64,000 bases of DNA from contig NZ_JACJRF010000006.1 in the NCBI RefSeq assembly GCF_014697105.1, forward strand, positions 124,001 through 188,000, written 5' to 3'. The first letter of the stretch is position 1; each line of letters starts with the position of its first letter. Below, piece after piece: positions 16,382 to 25,500 of this stretch. The notes under the pieces are model-generated. The model was not told where the DNA came from, searched no databases, and saw only the letters and a program-made list of their open reading frames with translations. A program made the translations under genes and the position numbers. This DNA comes from Anabaena subtropica FACHB-260. GTDB taxonomy: Bacteria; Cyanobacteriota; Cyanobacteriia; Cyanobacteriales; Nostocaceae.

Positions 16382-19300
16382 TTATCGACCCCTCAAGTCA
16401 TTAATACTACTTACAATTGACAATGAAAAACGGCGGAGTGATTTCATTTGTTGCGACATTGCTAGTGATTGATCTTTCAGCATACTGATAGAGTAAGGAA
16501 TACCTCTTTCGAGAAGCTTAGTAGTTGCAATTATTGGTGAGTATTTAATTTTCTCAGGGTAAACAGGAATACAGGATAATCTTTGCTTACTGAATCTAAT
16601 AGCCAGCATTCTTGCTAAAGAAAAAATTGCAGGGTCATAAATATCAATTTCAGGAAGTTCTATTATCTTTACTAAAGTTTCTGAGTTGCCAATCTTCCCC
16701 AACGCCTTTGCTGCTGTGTTTTTTACAAAACTATCTGGGTGGTTGAGGCCAGTGATTAAGCCATCTATCGCTTGAGCATTACCAATTTCCTCTAACGCGC
16801 TTGCTGCACAGCCTCTCACCCAATCATCGGAGTCATTGAGGGCAGCGATTGAGATTTCTACCGCTTGGGCGTTACCAATCTTCGCCAACACCTCTGCTGC
16901 TCTGGTTCTTACCCAAAAATCTGGGTGATTGATGCCAGTTATTAAACCATTTAATGCTTGGGTATTACCAATATTCCCTAATGCCCCTGCTGCTTGCCGT
17001 ATCACTTCATTATCTGAGTGGTGGAGGGTAGCTATTAAGTAATCTATCGCTTGGGCATTACCAATCTTCCCCAATGCCTCTGCTGCTGTCACTCTCACTT
17101 TAATATCTGAGTCGTTGAAGGCAGCGATTAAGCTATCTACCGCTTGTGCATTGCCAATCTCCCCTAAAGCCTCTGCTGCACTGCTTCTCACCCAAATTCG
17201 TGAGTCATTAAGAATAGTAATTAAGCAATCGACCGCTTTGTCATTGCCAATCTTCCCCAACGCCCATATAGCACTGCTTCTCACATTACTATCTGAGTCG
17301 TTAAGGGCAGCGATTAAGCTATCTACCGCTTGGGAATTGCCAATCCTTCCCAACGCCAGTGCTGCATCCTTTCTCACATAACTGTGTGAATTTTTGAGGG
17401 CAGCGATTAAGCCATCTACTGCCTGGGCATTGCCAATCATCTTCAACGCCTCTACTGCATTCTTTCTCTCATAACTATCTGAATTATTGAGGAAAGCAAT
17501 TAAGCCATCTACCGCTTGTGCATTGCCAATCTTCCCCAACGCCTTTGCTGCTATACCTCCCTCGGAACTGCAAAAACCAGAGTTATTGAGGAGAGCAATT
17601 AAGCAATCTACCGCCTGAGCATTGCCAATCTCCCCTAAAGCCTCTGCTGCACTGCTTCTCACCTCACTACTTGAGTCGTTAAAAACAGCGGCAATTAAGC
17701 AATCGACTGCTTGAGTATTGCCAATCTTCCCCAACGCCTGTACAGCATTCCTTCTCACCCAAACACGCGAGTCATTAAGAATAGTAATTAGAGCGTCTAC
17801 CACTTGAGGATTGCCAATCTTCCCTAACGCCTCTGCTGCACTGTTTTTCACTCCACGATCAGAGTCATTGAGGACAGCAGCAATTAAGTTCTCTACTGCC
17901 TGGGGACTGCCAATCATCCCCAACGCTTTTGCTGCACTGCTTCTAAATGGACTATATGAGTCATTGAGGAGGACGGTAATTAAAGCGTCTACCGCTTGAG
18001 TATTACCAATCTGCCCCAATACCTTTGCTGCTTTGTGTGTCACCTCAATACTTGAGTCGTTTAGGGCTTTTTGTAACTCGCAACACATCTGTGAATTACT
18101 TTTCCCTATTGCTATAACACTTGATTCTATAAACTCAATAAATGGGTAACGTTTCCAAAATTTATAGATTTTGTCAACTATGTTTGTAATTACGGGATGA
18201 TGAATATTTGGAATTTCCAAAATACATCGACCTGATAATAGTAACAAAGTTTGGAAAATATCGTCTTTTTCATTAATGATAGTTTGAAGTAAAGAAACTG
18301 GATTTTCCATCAATCCTATTAGTAAAATCAAAGTTTCATGCCAGTCATACTGCCAAAAGAGTCTTTTGGCTAAAGCTAGACCATTTCTTTGATTTTCCTT
18401 AATAGCTCGGTTTAAATAAGAAGCTGTGAAATATTCCTGAAAAGTCCGGTGTAGAAATAAATATTCATTACCGTCTCTGTCCAATTTTTGCAGGATGCCA
18501 TATTCTTCTGTTAGCTCCATCATTGCTGTAGTAATTAATTTATCTTCTTGACCCTTGTAATATTTTTTAATTTGATGAAATAGTTCAGAGCTAGAAAAAA
18601 CCTCTTGGTCAGAACATGAAAAATGATAAGCAAGTTCTTCGAGTAATTGGCGTTTAGCTTCTATCTCCCCCTCTGAAAGAGGCTTCCTGTTTCGACTCCA
18701 TTGCCTCAACATACAATCCACAGTTTTTTCATAAACCTGAGTACGCCGTGCAGGAAGTGTCAGACCTTTTTCTTGATAAAGACTACAAAGCAATGATAAG
18801 AGTAGGGGATTTTGGGCTAATCCAATAAATTGAGGTTTTCGGTTAAGTTCGGCAACTAGTCCCTTAGCTGAAATTGAATCATCCTCAATGTAATCAGCAG
18901 CATTAGCAAACCAAGTTTCAATATACTCGTCTGTTTGTTTTTTGCTAAATGGGACAATTTCAACTACCTTAGCATCTTCAATAAAATTGCCACTATAACC
19001 TACAATTCGAGAGGTGCTGATAATTGAACAGGGATAATCGCGTATAAATCGGTTAAGTTTTTCTCTTAAATTGAGCCGATGTTCGTTTGGTACTTCATCT
19101 AAAGCATCCAATAGCAAAATACATTTACCATGAACTAATTTTTCTTTTAAAATTTGCTTAATTTTATCTGCTATCTTATGTGGATAATCTCTCTGAATAA
19201 TACCTGGGATAATATTAATAATTTCGGACGAATCTTCTGTGAAATCAGATAATCTCACAAATATTGGTAAAACAACATCTTCTACATTTATTTGATTTTC

Positions 19301-19972
19301 TAACAGTTTTTGTTTCTCACTTCGAGATATTACTCCTGACTCCATTCTTAATAAAGTAGACTTGCCCATTCCTGGGTCAGCCAAAACCATTATTTTATAA
19401 TTTTTTTGTTTAGCCTCTTTTCTTATTTCTTTTTTGGCATCTTCCCAACTAACAGTAGTTTTTACTGAGTCCTCACTAAAACCTTTTAAAGCATAAATGT
19501 GTTTGAGGTCTGTTTCCGATTCTAAATCCAGTGTATTTGTTTCCCTCTTTTCAAGGGTGACTTGAATAGGAATATACTGATTTTTTAAAACTATTTGCTG
19601 TCGAGTATGAAAAAGTCTAACGTATTTACAATTTTCTTCAGTTACTTGCAAAAATTCCAAAACTATATTTTTCTGCTCTTCCTGACTCAGTGGTGCTTGC
19701 AGTGCAGGTTGACGAACTATCCCTATTTCTTGAAGTAAAGACCGTAAAACTGCTTGAACTGTTTCAGCGTTAGCTCCCTGGTAAGTTATGTTGTCTCCAA
19801 TGCGAATATTTGTTCCTTGCCCAATGTTGACTGTATACTTACCAATCTGCAAAACATTCTGGTCAGTCTTACTAACAATTAATACTTGACGCAAAACTAC
19901 CAAATCGTCACGGGTATGCTGACCTTCAGCAATACGTTCCAGGATAGCTAGTAGCTCATCGGAGGTGGGCAT
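16382..19972 (-). CDS. EAD-like / NACHT / HEAT-repeat protein
   Basis: 1196 residues. Residues 1-85 are the EAD-like module shared by this cluster (LLAILERIAEGQHTRDDLVV, then IGKYTVNIGQGTNIRIGDNI). A NACHT NTPase follows: Walker A near 198-206 (ADPGMGKST), Walker B near 286-293 (LLLDALDEV), helical part to ~560. From ~640 to ~1110 come 15 HEAT repeats of ~31 residues (consensus AVDxLIxALNDSxxxVRxxAAEALGKIGNAQ), nearly identical to each other. NACHT ATPases switch from monomer to oligomer on ligand binding, and the HEAT array is the likely sensor. It lies behind the caspase gene, same strand, with a 312-bp gap. Inference: it is a sensor that could pass a signal to the caspase or VMAP via the shared module. 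Confidence 0.88.
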   Translation of the reverse strand: MPTSDELLAILERIAEGQHTRDDLVVLRQVLIVSKTDQNVLQIGKYTVNIGQGTNIRIGDNITYQGANAETVQAVLRSLLQEIGIVRQPALQAPLSQEEQKNIVLEFLQVTEENCKYVRLFHTRQQIVLKNQYIPIQVTLEKRETNTLDLESETDLKHIYALKGFSEDSVKTTVSWEDAKKEIRKEAKQKNYKIMVLADPGMGKSTLLRMESGVISRSEKQKLLENQINVEDVVLPIFVRLSDFTEDSSEIINIIPGIIQRDYPHKIADKIKQILKEKLVHGKCILLLDALDEVPNEHRLNLREKLNRFIRDYPCSIISTSRIVGYSGNFIEDAKVVEIVPFSKKQTDEYIETWFANAADYIEDDSISAKGLVAELNRKPQFIGLAQNPLLLSLLCSLYQEKGLTLPARRTQVYEKTVDCMLRQWSRNRKPLSEGEIEAKRQLLEELAYHFSCSDQEVFSSSELFHQIKKYYKGQEDKLITTAMMELTEEYGILQKLDRDGNEYLFLHRTFQEYFTASYLNRAIKENQRNGLALAKRLFWQYDWHETLILLIGLMENPVSLLQTIINEKDDIFQTLLLLSGRCILEIPNIHHPVITNIVDKIYKFWKRYPFIEFIESSVIAIGKSNSQMCCELQKALNDSSIEVTHKAAKVLGQIGNTQAVDALITVLLNDSYSPFRSSAAKALGMIGSPQAVENLIAAVLNDSDRGVKNSAAEALGKIGNPQVVDALITILNDSRVWVRRNAVQALGKIGNTQAVDCLIAAVFNDSSSEVRSSAAEALGEIGNAQAVDCLIALLNNSGFCSSEGGIAAKALGKIGNAQAVDGLIAFLNNSDSYERKNAVEALKMIGNAQAVDGLIAALKNSHSYVRKDAALALGRIGNSQAVDSLIAALNDSDSNVRSSAIWALGKIGNDKAVDCLITILNDSRIWVRSSAAEALGEIGNAQAVDSLIAAFNDSDIKVRVTAAEALGKIGNAQAIDYLIATLHHSDNEVIRQAAGALGNIGNTQALNGLITGINHPDFWVRTRAAEVLAKIGNAQAVEISIAALNDSDDWVRGCAASALEEIGNAQAIDGLITGLNHPDSFVKNTAAKALGKIGNSETLVKIIELPEIDIYDPAIFSLARMLAIRFSKQRLSCIPVYPEKIKYSPIIATTKLLERGIPYSISMLKDQSLAMSQQMKSLRRFSLSIVSSINDLRGR
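16680..18110 (-). repeat. Tandem 93-bp HEAT-encoding repeats
   Basis: Fifteen units in the 3' part of the NACHT-HEAT gene. Stretches such as ttgccaatcttccccaacgc recur in almost every unit. This uniformity at the DNA level suggests recent expansion or conversion and makes the array able to change length by slippage. Confidence 0.85.
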
Positions 19973-20284
19973 AACTTAATAATTATCTGACAGCAACTCT
20001 GTATTTACTGTAGCAATAGTATTTAGGCAAAAATGCTGTAATTTTGCACAGTCACAGTAAATCTACTAATTTTTTTAATAAATTTTTTGTAAATTTGATG
20101 CGGTCTAATAAAAGTATTTCTAAAGATTGATTTTATAGAAATTTTGGATATTTTTTAGCTAAAGGTATTCGATCATACATATTAATTATTGATATTGTGT
20201 ATGGGTGTAAGACGATCGCATCCACATACACTTGAGAAAACTAGGCGATCGCAACTACAATCATCCACTTCAAAAACTCTTGTA
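19973..20284. other. Gap between the NACHT-HEAT and caspase genes
   Basis: 312 bp, AT-rich, with two HIP1-related sites (gacgatcgc, ggcgatcgc). It must hold the NACHT-HEAT promoter if the gene is not read through from the caspase. I see no gene and no clear terminator. Confidence 0.5.
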
Positions 20285-21214
20285 TTAATTACCATCTCCA
20301 ATCCGCAAGCCATGAGCTTGACCAATGTTGATGTTATATTTTCCACGCTGATTTACATTTTGGATGATTTGGTTATTAGTACCTTGTTGATTAAACGCCC
20401 CAGGTTCAGGTTCAATCTCCGGTTCACCTTCAAATGGTAATCCTTTAGGCTCAGTTTCACCACCTGCGTAGTATGCCAGGATAAAATTATCAGCTTGCTC
20501 AAAATTTAAAATGGGATGTTGACGATCGCGTGTTCTTCTCGGTACTACTTCACGCGCATACATTGCTAAATCTGCAACCCGCACATAACCATCTTTTTGC
20601 GAGACTCCTTTACCTGCTAAGGCTTCAATTAATGCCAGTGTAAAAGCACTATAGGGTCTACCAGCCAGAGATTTTTCATCGGCTTGGGAGGAGGCGATCG
20701 CTACTCGTCCTTTACCTTGATTAAACAAAGCTTGAGCCTCTGGCGGAAGGGGTGCTTTTTCGGCTTCATACCCTAACTTTGATGTATCTCCTAAGCCACC
20801 AGCATGGCAACAGTCCAGTAATACTAACAGCTTTTTGGCAGAAATTGCCTGTAGCTTGGTGATAAATTCTGTACCACTAATCGCTGTTTTATGTAGTTTG
20901 GTCTGGTCATAGCCAAAAGGCATCAAGTAATATACTTCCCCTATGGGACTATTGACTTGATAGCCATGCCCAGAGAAATAGACAATTACCGTGGAATCAG
21001 ATGTAGTTGATTGAGCTAATTGGTCTAAAGCTGCAAGGATTCCCTCTCGGTTTGCCTGTTCTTTAGTCAACAAATGCACCTGTTCAGGTGGATAGGCGCA
21101 GCGTTCCGCGTCTTTAAGAATATCGGCAAAACCGACAGCATCATCTACGGTGTTGGGTAAATCACCACCAACCCCAACAATACAGGCATGACCTTGGCTA
21201 AATAGTGCGTTCAC
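20285..21214 (-). CDS. Caspase-like protease (peptidase C14) with C-terminal EAD-like tail
   Basis: 309 residues. A metacaspase-type fold with the catalytic dyad visible: His83 in YFSGHGYQ and Cys136 in LLDCCHAGG. The catalytic p20/p10 core fills residues 5-250. A Pro/Glu-rich linker (FEGEPEIEPEPGAF) leads to a tail (residues 288-309, QRGKYNINIGQAHGLRIGDG) equal to the second half of the EAD-like module in the neighbouring proteins. In known systems caspases are death effectors activated by an upstream sensor. The gene is divergent from the membrane protein at 21267, only 52 bp apart. Inference: the tail docks the protease onto an EAD-bearing regulator. Confidence 0.88.
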   Translation of the reverse strand: MNALFSQGHACIVGVGGDLPNTVDDAVGFADILKDAERCAYPPEQVHLLTKEQANREGILAALDQLAQSTTSDSTVIVYFSGHGYQVNSPIGEVYYLMPFGYDQTKLHKTAISGTEFITKLQAISAKKLLVLLDCCHAGGLGDTSKLGYEAEKAPLPPEAQALFNQGKGRVAIASSQADEKSLAGRPYSAFTLALIEALAGKGVSQKDGYVRVADLAMYAREVVPRRTRDRQHPILNFEQADNFILAYYAGGETEPKGLPFEGEPEIEPEPGAFNQQGTNNQIIQNVNQRGKYNINIGQAHGLRIGDGN

Positions 21215-21216
21215 TT

Positions 21217-21247
21217 TTGATTAGGTATTAGGTAGTATGGTTATAAT
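21217..21247 (+). promoter_or_regulatory. Possible promoter of the membrane-protein gene
   Basis: A perfect TATAAT at 21242-21247 lies 19 bp after TTGATT (21217-21222), inside the 52-bp gap between the divergent caspase and membrane-protein genes. The spacing is slightly long. Expression of both genes would have to be set from this short region. Confidence 0.4.
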
Positions 21248-21266
21248 TTAGCATCTATCTTTAGGT

Positions 21267-22727
21267 ATGAAAATTAGGCATTTCGATATTAAAAAAATTA
21301 TATTTTTATCATTAGTTCTTGTGATGAAATTTCCAGCTTTGGCTCAAGCAGAGGTTATAACTAATCCTAAAACAATTACAGTCAATGCAACAAAGGGAGA
21401 CAGTATCACCCGCACGATTACACTGCGGAATAACGAGAAAATAAATCCTTTAAAAGTAGTTACTTCTGATTTATTGAGTGCTGATAATAGCTCTGTTTTA
21501 CCAGCGCAGGCAATTAAACTTACTTCACCACCTACTCAAATTAATCCTCAAGAACTGATTATTTTACCAATCCAGTTTGATTTGCAAAATTCTTCTAGTG
21601 GAGAATTTACAGGTGAAATAGTATTAACCTATGAGGCTGGTGAAAAAACTATTCCTGTGATTGTCAGGCTCAAAGATCCTTGGCCATTACCTCTGACTGT
21701 ATTAGTGTTGGGAATCATCATTGGTATGGCGGTTTCTGCCTATAGTAGTCAAGGGAAGTTAAGTGATGAGGTAACAGTTAACTTAGAGAATTTGCGTACC
21801 CAAATTGCTGCGGATAAGGTAGAGTCACGCTCATTCTGGTCACGCGCTGATATATCTCTTAATATTGCCAAACAAGCACGCGATGCCAAACAAATTGTTG
21901 AGGCTCAAACAGCAGTTAATAATGTGAAGGAAGTTTGGCATAAATGGCTAAAGCAACGTCCTGATTGGCAGATTCTGTTTCGCTATTATGATAAACTCCA
22001 TGACCGCCTTGACCGAGAGGACTTAAAAAAAGATACATCTGCTCTCTATCTTCAAGTTATAGACCGAGATTTAGAACAAGCTTTGCAAAATGCTCCTGTT
22101 CTCTCAACAGCAAATGAACTGCAACAAGTCCTAGATAAAATATCTCAACAAATTAATACTTATATTCAGTTAAAAACACAGCTAGAAAAACTAAAAAACT
22201 TAACAGCAGGGTTAGAAGATATTAACCAACGCTATGAATGGGAAGATAAAGCATCTGAATTAAAGCAGAGATTGCATACGCTATTGCCTGCTCAAGAAAC
22301 TGAGATACAGACTTTACAATCTGAAATTAATACCAGTATTGAAAAAGTAAGGGTGTTAGAAATTCAGGTTTTTGATGTAGAAAAAGGTATTGATGGTAGT
22401 TCTGAAGCAGGTATGGTTATTCAAGCCCCGTCAGTATCGGAGAATGAGCCTTCACAAGTTCCATTTTTGAATAAAACAGGAAAGGCGATCGCCAGCTTAT
22501 GGCAAACTGCTAATGGGCGGTTGAAATTGTTTTATCTCTCCAGTTATCTGATTTCCTTTACTGTGCTGGCTGGTAGTGGTTTTAACCAGTTGTATTGGAC
22601 TAAGCCAACTTTTGGGGCTAATGGTTGGGGTGATTATTTTGCTTTGTTAGCATTGGGTTTTGGTGCAGAAGCTACTCGGAATGTTGTCACACAAGTAGCC
22701 CGCAAAGCCGATGAATCAAGCTCATAG
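21267..22727 (+). CDS. Membrane protein with signal peptide, periplasmic domain and coiled coil
   Basis: 486 residues. A signal peptide (residues 1-28, ending AQA) leads to a periplasmic strand-rich domain (29-135) like an Ig-type or NPCBM-like fold, a membrane segment at about 140-159 (LPLTVLVLGIIIGMAVSAY), a long helical/coiled-coil part (165-390) predicted in the cytoplasm, and two more hydrophobic segments at about 420-440 and 456-470. I do not recognise the family. Divergent from the caspase and upstream of the EAD-WD40 genes, it could be a membrane effector or envelope sensor of the cluster. That role is inference from position and topology. Confidence 0.6.
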   Translation: MKIRHFDIKKIIFLSLVLVMKFPALAQAEVITNPKTITVNATKGDSITRTITLRNNEKINPLKVVTSDLLSADNSSVLPAQAIKLTSPPTQINPQELIILPIQFDLQNSSSGEFTGEIVLTYEAGEKTIPVIVRLKDPWPLPLTVLVLGIIIGMAVSAYSSQGKLSDEVTVNLENLRTQIAADKVESRSFWSRADISLNIAKQARDAKQIVEAQTAVNNVKEVWHKWLKQRPDWQILFRYYDKLHDRLDREDLKKDTSALYLQVIDRDLEQALQNAPVLSTANELQQVLDKISQQINTYIQLKTQLEKLKNLTAGLEDINQRYEWEDKASELKQRLHTLLPAQETEIQTLQSEINTSIEKVRVLEIQVFDVEKGIDGSSEAGMVIQAPSVSENEPSQVPFLNKTGKAIASLWQTANGRLKLFYLSSYLISFTVLAGSGFNQLYWTKPTFGANGWGDYFALLALGFGAEATRNVVTQVARKADESSS

Positions 22728-22855
22728 TGCTATCAGCAGCAATTACACAGTATTGGCAATTTAGGTCTTAATTTTTGTATTTTGGCGCAAATTAGCCAAT
22801 AAAGACGAAAAAGCCTAAAATATTTTTAACTCAGTGACTAAGGATCAGAAATAGT

Positions 22856-24052
22856 GTGGATAATCAAGATCATCTCAGTGAAATTATTGATCGCATCCTG
22901 AAGGGTAATCGGACTGAGGCGGATATTGAAGAACTGCGGCGATCGCTCAAAATAGCTGACGGTGTAGTACAGTCAGTAACCCAAACGGGCAAGTTCAACA
23001 CCAATATTGGGCAGATAACTGGGGGAGATGTTCATATAGGCGATCGCATTTACCAAGGCACTGATGCAGACACTATTAAAACAATTATTCAATCTGTATT
23101 AGAAGAATTTGAACTCCCCCGCCGAGGAGCAGATAGACAATTGCAAAAATGGAAATACTTGCACACCTTCAAAAGTCATTCGGGTGCAATCAACGCTTTA
23201 GCAATTAGTCCTAATGGGCAAACATTGGTAAGTGGCAGCAATGACAAAACACTCAAGATTTGGGACTTGAGAACTCTGCAATTACTCTACAGTTCTCCCC
23301 CCAGTCAAACTGCTGTTTTATCCTTGGCTATTAGTGCAGATGGCAATACTATTGTAGCTGGTAGTCAGGGAGGAACAGTCAGAATTTGGAATTTGCAAAC
23401 TAGAGAATTAGTTGGCAATCCCATAAAATTACATGAAGGAGCAATTAACTGTGTTGCCATCAATCCTGATTGTCAAACTGTTGTTATCTGTAGCTCTGAT
23501 AGAACCCTCAAGGTCATAGATTTATTTACTAAAGATATAATTCACAACTTACCCGCAGGAACAACCCCCATCAAAGCAATTAGCATTAGCCCAGATAAAC
23601 AAACCCTGATAACTGCTAGTGAAGCAGGCACAATTAAAACGTGGAACTTAACAACAGGAAAATTAATCTATTCCCTTGCACAAGCTCATGAAAGTTCAAT
23701 CAATACAGTAGTATTTACTCCTAATGGTCAAACATTTATCACTGGTAGTTCCGATAAAACCATTAAAATCTGGGCTATAAATTCCGCTAAACAAATAGAA
23801 TTACTACACACACTAGACAGAGGAAAAACCCCAATTAAATGTCTAGCGATTTATCCCGATAGTCATACTCTCATCAGTGGTAGTGAAGGCGGCGTAGTCA
23901 AATTTTGGGATTTAGCAACACAAGAACTACTGCACACTCTCCTAGAAGTTCATCTAAGCTCTATCAATTGTCTTGCTATTAGTTCAGATAGCCAAAAATT
24001 TGCCACTGGTAGCGAAGGCGGTAATATCAAACTTTGGCGTAGATATTCTTAA
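22856..24052 (+). CDS. EAD-like / WD40 protein (first paralogue)
   Basis: 398 residues, GTG start at 22856 behind an AAGGA-type ribosome site. Residues 1-88 are the EAD-like module (EIIDRILKGNRTEADIEELR, then GKFNTNIGQITGGDVHIGDR). The rest is seven WD40 repeats, one propeller (units such as TLVSGSNDKTLKIWDLRT and FITGSSDKTIKIWAINS). There is no catalytic domain, so it is likely an adaptor or sensor: the propeller binds a partner and the module recruits other EAD-bearing proteins. Its paralogue follows at 24185 with the same upstream sequence (actaagga). Confidence 0.85.
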   Translation: MDNQDHLSEIIDRILKGNRTEADIEELRRSLKIADGVVQSVTQTGKFNTNIGQITGGDVHIGDRIYQGTDADTIKTIIQSVLEEFELPRRGADRQLQKWKYLHTFKSHSGAINALAISPNGQTLVSGSNDKTLKIWDLRTLQLLYSSPPSQTAVLSLAISADGNTIVAGSQGGTVRIWNLQTRELVGNPIKLHEGAINCVAINPDCQTVVICSSDRTLKVIDLFTKDIIHNLPAGTTPIKAISISPDKQTLITASEAGTIKTWNLTTGKLIYSLAQAHESSINTVVFTPNGQTFITGSSDKTIKIWAINSAKQIELLHTLDRGKTPIKCLAIYPDSHTLISGSEGGVVKFWDLATQELLHTLLEVHLSSINCLAISSDSQKFATGSEGGNIKLWRRYS

Positions 24053-24184
24053 ATTATCTATATAGACCATAAGCTAACACTTATACCTTGTTGTAACAAT
24101 AAAATTTAAAGTTATTTGTCAAAATGTAGCTCAGAAAAGTCTAAAAAAACTAAAATTTTCTCAATTTACCAACTAAGGAAAAGT

Positions 24185-25417
24185 GTGGCTAACCGCGAGC
24201 ATCTGAGTGAGATTCTTGACCGCATCCTCAGTGGCAGCCAAACTGAGGAGGATATTGCCCAACTGAGGCGATCGCTCTCGGCAGACAATCTGCAAATTGC
24301 ATCACAACTAGGTAGATATAACGTCAATATTGGTGAAGGTAAAGAAATACATATAGGCGATCGTATTTACCAAGGTGCTGATGCCGAAACAATCAAAGAA
24401 GCTCTGCAAGCCATATTGCAGGAAATTCAACTCTCTGTGAAACAATCAAAGCCAGTTTTCTGGCAATATCGTCATACCTTGAGAGGACATACAGATTCTA
24501 TCAATGCGGTTGCGATCACTTCAGACAGTAAGACACTAATCAGTACCAGTGATGACAAAACTATTAAAGTTTGGAATCTCAATCCGCCAAAGTTACTTTC
24601 AACGCTTCCCAAACAGAAGGATGAGCTTTTGTGCGTAGCTATTGCTAATAATAACCAAACCCTGGTTAGTGGGGATAAAGAGGGTAATGTTCAGATTTGG
24701 AATTTACAAACAGGAGATTTGATCACAACCCTGCCTAAAATACATAAAAGATTGATTCACAGCATCGCAATCAGTCCAGATGGTAAAACATTTGCTACAG
24801 GCAGTGCCAACAAAACTATTCAGATATGGAACATTAATCCTCTTGAAAGATTGTATCTAACTCCTAAACAGGAAGCCCAGATTAATGTGGTAAAAATCGC
24901 TTTTGATAGCCAAACTCTCATCAGTGGCGACGACCAAGGTACAATTAAGATTTGGAATTTACTGACACGAGAACTGTTGAATACTTTGCTAAATGGGCAT
25001 GAAAGATCAATCAACTGCCTTGCCCTTAGCCAAGATGGAAAAATGTTTGCCACTGGCAGTTCCGATAAAATCATCAAAATCTGGAATTTACAAACAGGTG
25101 CTTTGCTTCAGACATTGAATCAGGAAGGGGGATCTGAGGAAGAAGGAAATACACCAATCAATGCAATTGCATTCTGTCCAAACAGTCAAATCATCGTCAG
25201 TGGTAGCGAAGGTAATAAATTTGGGTTTGGTAAAACCAGAATCTATTTCGGAGGAAGCATTCGGATCTGGAATATCAAAACCGGAACATTACTGCAAACT
25301 AGGAGTAAGGCGCATACTAGCCCAATTAATTCCCTTGCTATTAGTTCAGATGGTCAAGTTCTTGTGACAGCAAGCAAGGCAGGATCAATGATAATCTGGC
25401 AAAGAGCGCAAACTTAG
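24185..25417 (+). CDS. EAD-like / WD40 protein (second paralogue)
   Basis: 410 residues from the GTG at 24185, chosen because it lines up with the start of the first paralogue and has AAGGAAA seven bases upstream; the frame is open to a TTG at 24116. Residues 1-83 are the EAD-like module (EILDRILSGSQTEEDIAQLR, then GRYNVNIGEGKEIHIGDRIY), followed by seven WD40 units. The last units contain an insertion (EGNKFGFGKTRIYFGGS) that the first paralogue lacks. The two genes look like a recent tandem duplication that has diverged in the propeller but kept the module, as expected if ligands differ and the partner is common. Confidence 0.83.
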   Translation: MANREHLSEILDRILSGSQTEEDIAQLRRSLSADNLQIASQLGRYNVNIGEGKEIHIGDRIYQGADAETIKEALQAILQEIQLSVKQSKPVFWQYRHTLRGHTDSINAVAITSDSKTLISTSDDKTIKVWNLNPPKLLSTLPKQKDELLCVAIANNNQTLVSGDKEGNVQIWNLQTGDLITTLPKIHKRLIHSIAISPDGKTFATGSANKTIQIWNINPLERLYLTPKQEAQINVVKIAFDSQTLISGDDQGTIKIWNLLTRELLNTLLNGHERSINCLALSQDGKMFATGSSDKIIKIWNLQTGALLQTLNQEGGSEEEGNTPINAIAFCPNSQIIVSGSEGNKFGFGKTRIYFGGSIRIWNIKTGTLLQTRSKAHTSPINSLAISSDGQVLVTASKAGSMIIWQRAQT

Positions 25418-25500
25418 GCGAATTCTCGCAGAATTACTATAAATGTAAAATAAAAAAGCCACTTAGCTGCGATCGCCATCCATTTAAACCAGGTTATCAA

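Noticed and set aside
17115-17999. Plus-strand open frames across the HEAT array
   Set aside because: They are antisense shadows of the repeats on the minus strand; the translation is repetitive and has no domain.
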